Below are positions 60,461-64,000 of a stretch of 64,000 nt of DNA, piece by piece. Location: contig OY759222.1 in NCBI GenBank assembly GCA_963662175.1, positions 14,394,222 through 14,458,221 of the forward strand, given 5' to 3'. Below the pieces are notes generated by a model, which was given only the letters and a program-made list of their open reading frames with translations, was not told the origin of the DNA and did no database searches. The stretch's first letter is position 1, and each line of letters starts with the position of its first letter. The stretch comes from Aradus depressus. Its lineage: Eukaryota; Arthropoda; Insecta; Hemiptera; Aradidae. The position numbers and the translations under genes were made by a program.

Positions 60461-61081
60461 GGCGGTTTTACACGACGCTAGCAACTCGTACGAGTCACTA
60501 AAACCGAGTGCTCACTTTTAGTACTCTCCTTGTGTAAATTGGTGTTCTGTATTCCAGTAGAGTACTCGCTGCGAGTGTTCATGCCAGTCGTGTGAATAGA
60601 AAGCAATCCTATTTACTGGGAATCGAGCAACACGTACGAGTGGTTAGTTTAGTGCTACTAAAGTCGTTGATAGTGCGTACCACGTGTTTTGTAATAGTTG
60701 ATCGTTGCGTGTAGTTTTTTTAAAATGGCTAAGTGGGGTGAAGATACCACTTTAAAATTTGTGGAACTGTATAGAGACGAAGAATGTTTATGGAATACGA
60801 GCCTGAATAATTATAAGAACACTTCGGCCAGATTCGATTATTTTCATCAACTCTTCGCACAACACTTGAATACACGTCTTTAAACACTTTTTGCATATAG
60901 TGCTCATCTTTGCAAGAAAATAAGAGAAAAACTCGACTACTGGAAATTGCCGCTAAACCGAGTAGCGTCTACACGTTAAAGACCAATTTTAGCGTGTAGA
61001 CGCCACTATCCCTGTGAAATACTCGCTTCCAGTACTCGCCCCCGTGACTCGTACGAGTTACTAGCGTCGTGTAAAGCCGCC
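60461..61081 (+). mobile_element. PIF/Harbinger-like element with MADF frame (B)
   Basis: Inverted ends of about 40 bases: ggcggttttacacgacgcta, gcaactcgtacgagtcac, and the inverse ending gcgtcgtgtaaagccgcc. Further internal acgagt repeats. A MADF-type frame lies in the middle. Flanking bases are near TAA/TTA but not an exact 3-bp duplication. No transposase. Confidence 0.68.
60725..60883 (+). CDS. Truncated MADF-domain protein (52 aa) of Harbinger-like element
   Basis: MAKWGEDTTLKFVELYRDEE, then CLWNTSLNNYKNTSARFDYF and HQLFAQHLNTRL before the stop. The pattern LKFVELYRxxxxLWNxxxxxYKN followed by Arg is the N-terminal half of a MADF DNA-binding domain (Adf-1 family). The usual third helix is missing. 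The frame starts at an ATG preceded by T-rich sequence within the element. Together with 35506-35658 it makes two independent inverted-repeat elements in one window that keep only the first half of a MADF domain. Sequence between the two proteins is not close, so they are different families. Confidence 0.62.
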   Translation: MAKWGEDTTLKFVELYRDEECLWNTSLNNYKNTSARFDYFHQLFAQHLNTRL

Positions 61082-61184
61082 TTTACTTTATGTAGATACT
61101 AGCCCCTCCAGAAATTTGTTTAGGAAAACATTTTGGTGTACTTTTTCCTATATTTATCGTATTTTCTTTTTAACTTCCCAACGA

Positions 61185-61290
61185 TGTATAGAGGATGGTA
61201 TGTAAAGGGTCGGGAATGCTACGCTGAGTTTTCACCAAAATTTCATGTTTTTTGATCCACTGATTCCAAAAATGAAATAAAAAAATGTTT
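61185..61290. repeat. DR1-like fragment
   Basis: aaagggtcgggaatgctacg and tttcaccaaaatttcatgtt, then ttttgatccactgattcc. Confidence 0.45.
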
Positions 61291-61299
61291 GCCTGTATT

Positions 61300-61402
61300 G
61301 ATTAGTTGGTGACTCAAGCCCGGACTTTAAGTACAAGATCATATCGCCTACTACCAGAGCGCTCTTTCGTCGCTCTGGTGGACATGAGCCCGACTCTACT
61401 GT
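61300..61402 (-). mobile_element. SINE S1 3' fragment
   Basis: Minus-strand tail-side third of S1 (plus-strand reading ttagttggtgactcaagccc to gagcccgactctactgtg). 5'-truncated. Confidence 0.7.
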
Positions 61403-61404
61403 GC

Positions 61405-61830
61405 CAAAAGTAGCTAGAAAAGGACTATGAGAGTTGATCTCGAGCAGTGACGTCACACGGTCGTCTCACCTCTAACCAGCTCCCAGGTCCTCCTATGACG
61501 TCACCCCCCCCCCCCCCCCCTCCACATGGAGAAAGTTCAGCAATCCCTCTCTGCTCCCTCCACATCCCCCCACCCCACTGCTCCTCATGGAGAAAGTATA
61601 GCATTTATCCCACCCCTCGCCTATGCCCCTAAATTTTTTTAATCACACCACTAGCGCTCCCAAGCGTCTAGAATTGAAATTAATATTTATATCGAGTAGC
61701 TAGGTACGGCTTTTTAATAAAAAAAAAGTGAAATAATTCCTAAACGGTTAAAGATATCAAAATTGTGCATAGGACTAAAGTTGCAGCACTCGCCGAGAGC
61801 TATACTATGGCGTCCTCGAAAAGACATAAA
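61405..61830. other. No gene recognised; C-rich tract
   Basis: Contains a run of about 20 C at 61503-61520 and two approximate copies of an acatggagaaagt/ccctctctgctccct-type segment. No reliable frame. Confidence 0.35.
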
Positions 61831-61834
61831 TGAA

Positions 61835-62208
61835 CCTTTTAATGGCTCAAATAGCCCTTCAAAGGGCGGGGTTCCCTTTTGACCCTTAAGTTTCATTACA
61901 TTTTATTAAAGTCCTAAAGAAACAAGGAAGAACTGTGCAAACAGATTTTTGATACGTCAAATAGTTCTCGAAGAAAAAACGTTTAAAGTTGCACGTTTTG
62001 CTTATTCTGAAGTTATTAAATTTCAACTAACTTCAGAATAAGAATAACGTGCAACTTTAAACGTTTTTTTTCCAAGAACTACTTGACGTATCAAAAATCT
62101 GTTTGCACAGTTATTCCTTGTTTCTTTAGTACTTTAATAAAATGTAATGAAACTTAAGGGTCAAAAGGGAACTCCGCTCTTCGAAGGGCTATTTGAGCCA
62201 TTAAAAGG
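61835..62208. repeat. Long near-perfect palindrome (374 bp)
   Basis: The left arm starts ccttttaatggctcaaatag, passes cttaagtttcattacatttt and aaacaaggaag, and reaches tcttgaagttatt-like at the centre near 62020. The right arm is the inverse, ending ctatttgagccattaaaagg. Arm identity is high throughout, about 180 bp each, with a loop of about 10 bases. Either a fold-back transposon or a recent inverted duplication. Confidence 0.85.
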
Positions 62209-62297
62209 GTACCTGATACAGGCTCGAGACCGTCGCTATTTGTCTCATCCGAAGGAAGACGTGCTCAAGGTGTTTTAACCTCCCAGATAAAAACTTA
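62209..62297 (-). mobile_element. SINE S1 fragment
   Basis: Plus-strand reading gtacctgatacaggctcgag, catccgaaggaagacgtgct and caacctcccagat-like is inverse S1 body. It abuts the palindrome. Confidence 0.55.
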
Positions 62298-62299
62298 AG

Positions 62300-62635
62300 A
62301 GCTATTCGAACTTTTTCATTTCAACATTCAAGTTCATTGCTACAATCTTTTTTTTTTTTAGTTAGAGCGCTCACGAAGTTTCAATCCTATACACACACGC
62401 ACAAACATATATCATTGCGACAATGGTCAATAACTTGATCAAGGGACCTTAAAATGTGTAATTCCGTTGAAAACTCGATCTCAGACTTTTGAAAAAATTC
62501 AACAGTTCCTTCTACCAAAGATATAAATAACAAAAATGTTAAGTTTTAAATATATTTGTTTTTTCCCCGACTTTTTTATTTCTTAAAAATTGTATGAAAC
62601 TCTTATTAAAAAACATTATTGAATTTATAACCTGC
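62300..62635. other. No gene recognised
   Basis: AT-rich with DR1-like words at 62440-62480 (aatgtgtaattccgttgaaa). No frame. Confidence 0.35.
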
Positions 62636-62639
62636 TATA

Positions 62640-62880
62640 CAACTACGCCCACAAATCACTCTCTCTCCCCCCTCCCCCTTCTCACTATTATTTCATACTG
62701 TCATTACTGGGTATAAGAATGTCACTCTCAGGATTACGCTGAACAATGAAACAAAAAAATACCTCTAACGCCAACTCATTACTTTCGTATACTCAGTGAT
62801 GCCAGTACGAAATGATTTTGAGAAGGGGGAGGTGGATCTGTAAGCGTGGTTGGTATAAGAAAGTCCTGTAATGACCAGTA
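62640..62880. mobile_element. MITE V, copy 3
   Basis: caaatcactctctctccccc at the left, ctggtc-like inverse and gtggttggtataagaaagtc then ctgtaatgacca at the right. It contains catactgtcattactgggta and its inverse. Longer in the middle than 56813-57005. Confidence 0.72.
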
Positions 62881-62884
62881 GATG

Positions 62885-63330
62885 GTATATTTTTTAATGT
62901 GTTTGGCAGAAATTGTACGATTAGTTTATATCGATCACAAGTCTGATCGATCTCTCCTCCTTCCGATTATCGTTGGTCAATTCTTCCCAACACTAATAGT
63001 CGAAAATAACGTTGGGTATCCCCAAACCAGTTGTCTGCGTATGGGTTCAGAGAAACGGTACACCAAAATTTTAATTTTAATTGTCCAAACGGTACCAACA
63101 TGGCAGATGAGATGGACAACAAAATATTTCCATTTTTGGCTTACGAGATCCTAAAAAAGGATTTTTATATGCCTCTCATTTTTATCTGTGCTTGTTTATT
63201 TTCGAACAAGAGTCTATAAATTGTTGGCATCCTTTCAAGGAAATAGCGATAAAGAAGAGAAATTTTGTAAACAAAGGCATCTGTTTGAGGTGCAATGACA
63301 TTATTTGAAATGCAGTCGCATAGAAACAGA
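62885..63330. other. No gene recognised
   Basis: A 90-codon open frame at 62882-63154 (non-ATG codons excluded) has no known motif. Confidence 0.3.
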
Positions 63331-63335
63331 CTTAT

Positions 63336-63372
63336 TAGTTAGTTATTGTGACTCATGGCCGGGCTTTAAGGT
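63336..63372 (-). mobile_element. SINE S1 tail fragment
   Basis: Plus-strand reading tagttagttattgtgactca then tggccgggctttaa is the inverse of the S1 3' end. Confidence 0.55.
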
Positions 63373-63399
63373 TAAATTTCACTGTTTTAGTTCTCAGCT

Positions 63400-63805
63400 C
63401 GGCCACCATGTTGTGCTTTAAATTGAATGAAAAGTATTAAAGGTATTTTGGCTAAGCGGTTTAACTTTTTTAAAATTAACCACCATTCATTTCGTATTTT
63501 TTGCGTTTCTGTTTCATCTATTCATCCGATTTTGGATCTGAAAAAATGGTTTGAACTCATTGAACTGTCTACTTTCCGCGCCTTACTTGTGAATAAATAA
63601 AAATGAAAAAGATAACTTGTAAAAAATTTAAAAAAAATTCATAAAAAAATTAAAAAATCGGAAATTACATTAAAAAAAAAAAAAAGTGTCATATCAATTC
63701 TACATTTATATTAAGTACAAAGGAAAAAATTTTTTTTTTTAAAGTTGAGCTGTTTAGCCAAAATACCTGTAATACTTTTGCTGCTACTAGTGGTGACATC
63801 TGTTG
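63400..63805. mobile_element. TIR element, unclassified
   Basis: Arms aaaagtattaaaggtatttt then ggctaagcggtttaac, and the inverse ending aaaatacctgtaatactttt. About 47 matched bases each with a 260-base spacer. The ends may extend to ggccaccatgttg and its weak inverse. Confidence 0.6.
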
Positions 63806-63852
63806 AAATAAATTCATAATACAACACGTGTCCCGTGTTAAGGAAAGGTCCT

Positions 63853-64000
63853 TTCCTATGACGTCATATCGCCTAATAGATGAGCCCGAATGAGGGAATC
63901 CTAAATATTGCCTACCCATGTTTATTTACCTGTAGAAGGGGTCTTTAACAAGTACCTGACATCGTACAACCCAGGGACCATCTCTTAACGTCGCATCCGA
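63853..64000 (-). mobile_element. SINE S1, cut by the window edge
   Basis: Plus-strand reading gacgtcatatcgcctaatag, tattgcctaccca and cttaacgtcgcatccga is inverse S1 body. It continues beyond 64000. Confidence 0.7.

Noticed and set aside
1296..63990. tRNA genes at the many gtagctcagtgg / ggttcgaaaccc sites
   Set aside because: All sit in the same roughly 340-bp repeated unit with a body and tail, often with target duplications, and the acceptor stems do not close properly. They are SINE heads.

Overview
This 64-kb window is AT-rich eukaryotic nuclear DNA, most probably from an arthropod and likely an insect. The basis is the transposon mix: pogo-like, Tc1/mariner-like, hAT and PIF/Harbinger-like elements (the last carrying MADF-domain reading frames), jockey-type LINEs, a Penelope-like element, Ty3/gypsy elements primed by a tRNA-Ser-like sequence, a small Helitron, and a tRNA-derived SINE whose 3' tail is CCTAA, the complement of the insect telomere unit TTAGG. 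I found no convincing single-copy host gene, rRNA, genuine tRNA gene or CRISPR array. The species cannot be named from the sequence.

Layout. 1-5 kb: a pogo/Tigger-like element carrying a SINE, a TIR element and SINE fragments, and one weak candidate for a host first exon (minus strand near 5.05 kb). 5.8-7.3 kb: the 3' part of a Penelope-like element with a GIY-YIG endonuclease domain. It is split by a SINE that is itself split by a second SINE family, and is followed by a hammerhead-like motif. 8-15 kb: LINE remnants, three hAT-type elements and a 41-bp tandem repeat. 16.6-20.7 kb: a nearly intact 4.1-kb gypsy element with apparently identical 158-bp LTRs and a 5-bp target duplication. 21-30 kb: hairpin-forming repeats, SINEs and LINE pieces, including an AP-endonuclease-type segment. 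30-36 kb: a second TIR-element copy, a 193-bp Helitron, a fold-back mariner composite, a two-part repeat (Y/Z), and a Harbinger-like element with a 50-aa MADF frame. 36-50 kb: an inverted SINE pair, long palindromes, LINE 3' ends and a hAT transposase relic. 50-54 kb: a degenerate three-unit tandem array, then a second gypsy element (minus strand) deleted for protease, RT and RNase H so that Gag runs in frame into integrase. 54-64 kb: more SINEs, a 127-bp triple tandem repeat, fold-back MITEs, a second Y/Z copy in inverted orientation, a second MADF Harbinger-like element and a 374-bp palindrome.

About 30 copies or fragments of one SINE family and over 20 fragments of an unclassified dispersed repeat (called DR1 here) fill most of the rest. 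Several insertions are nested, so relative ages can be read: SINE inside pogo, SINE2 inside SINE inside the Penelope-like element, Helitron inside DR1, hAT inside LINE. Nothing here looks like a cooperating gene cluster. The window is a transposon graveyard with a few young insertions. Coordinates of degraded fragments are by eye and may be off by tens of bases.
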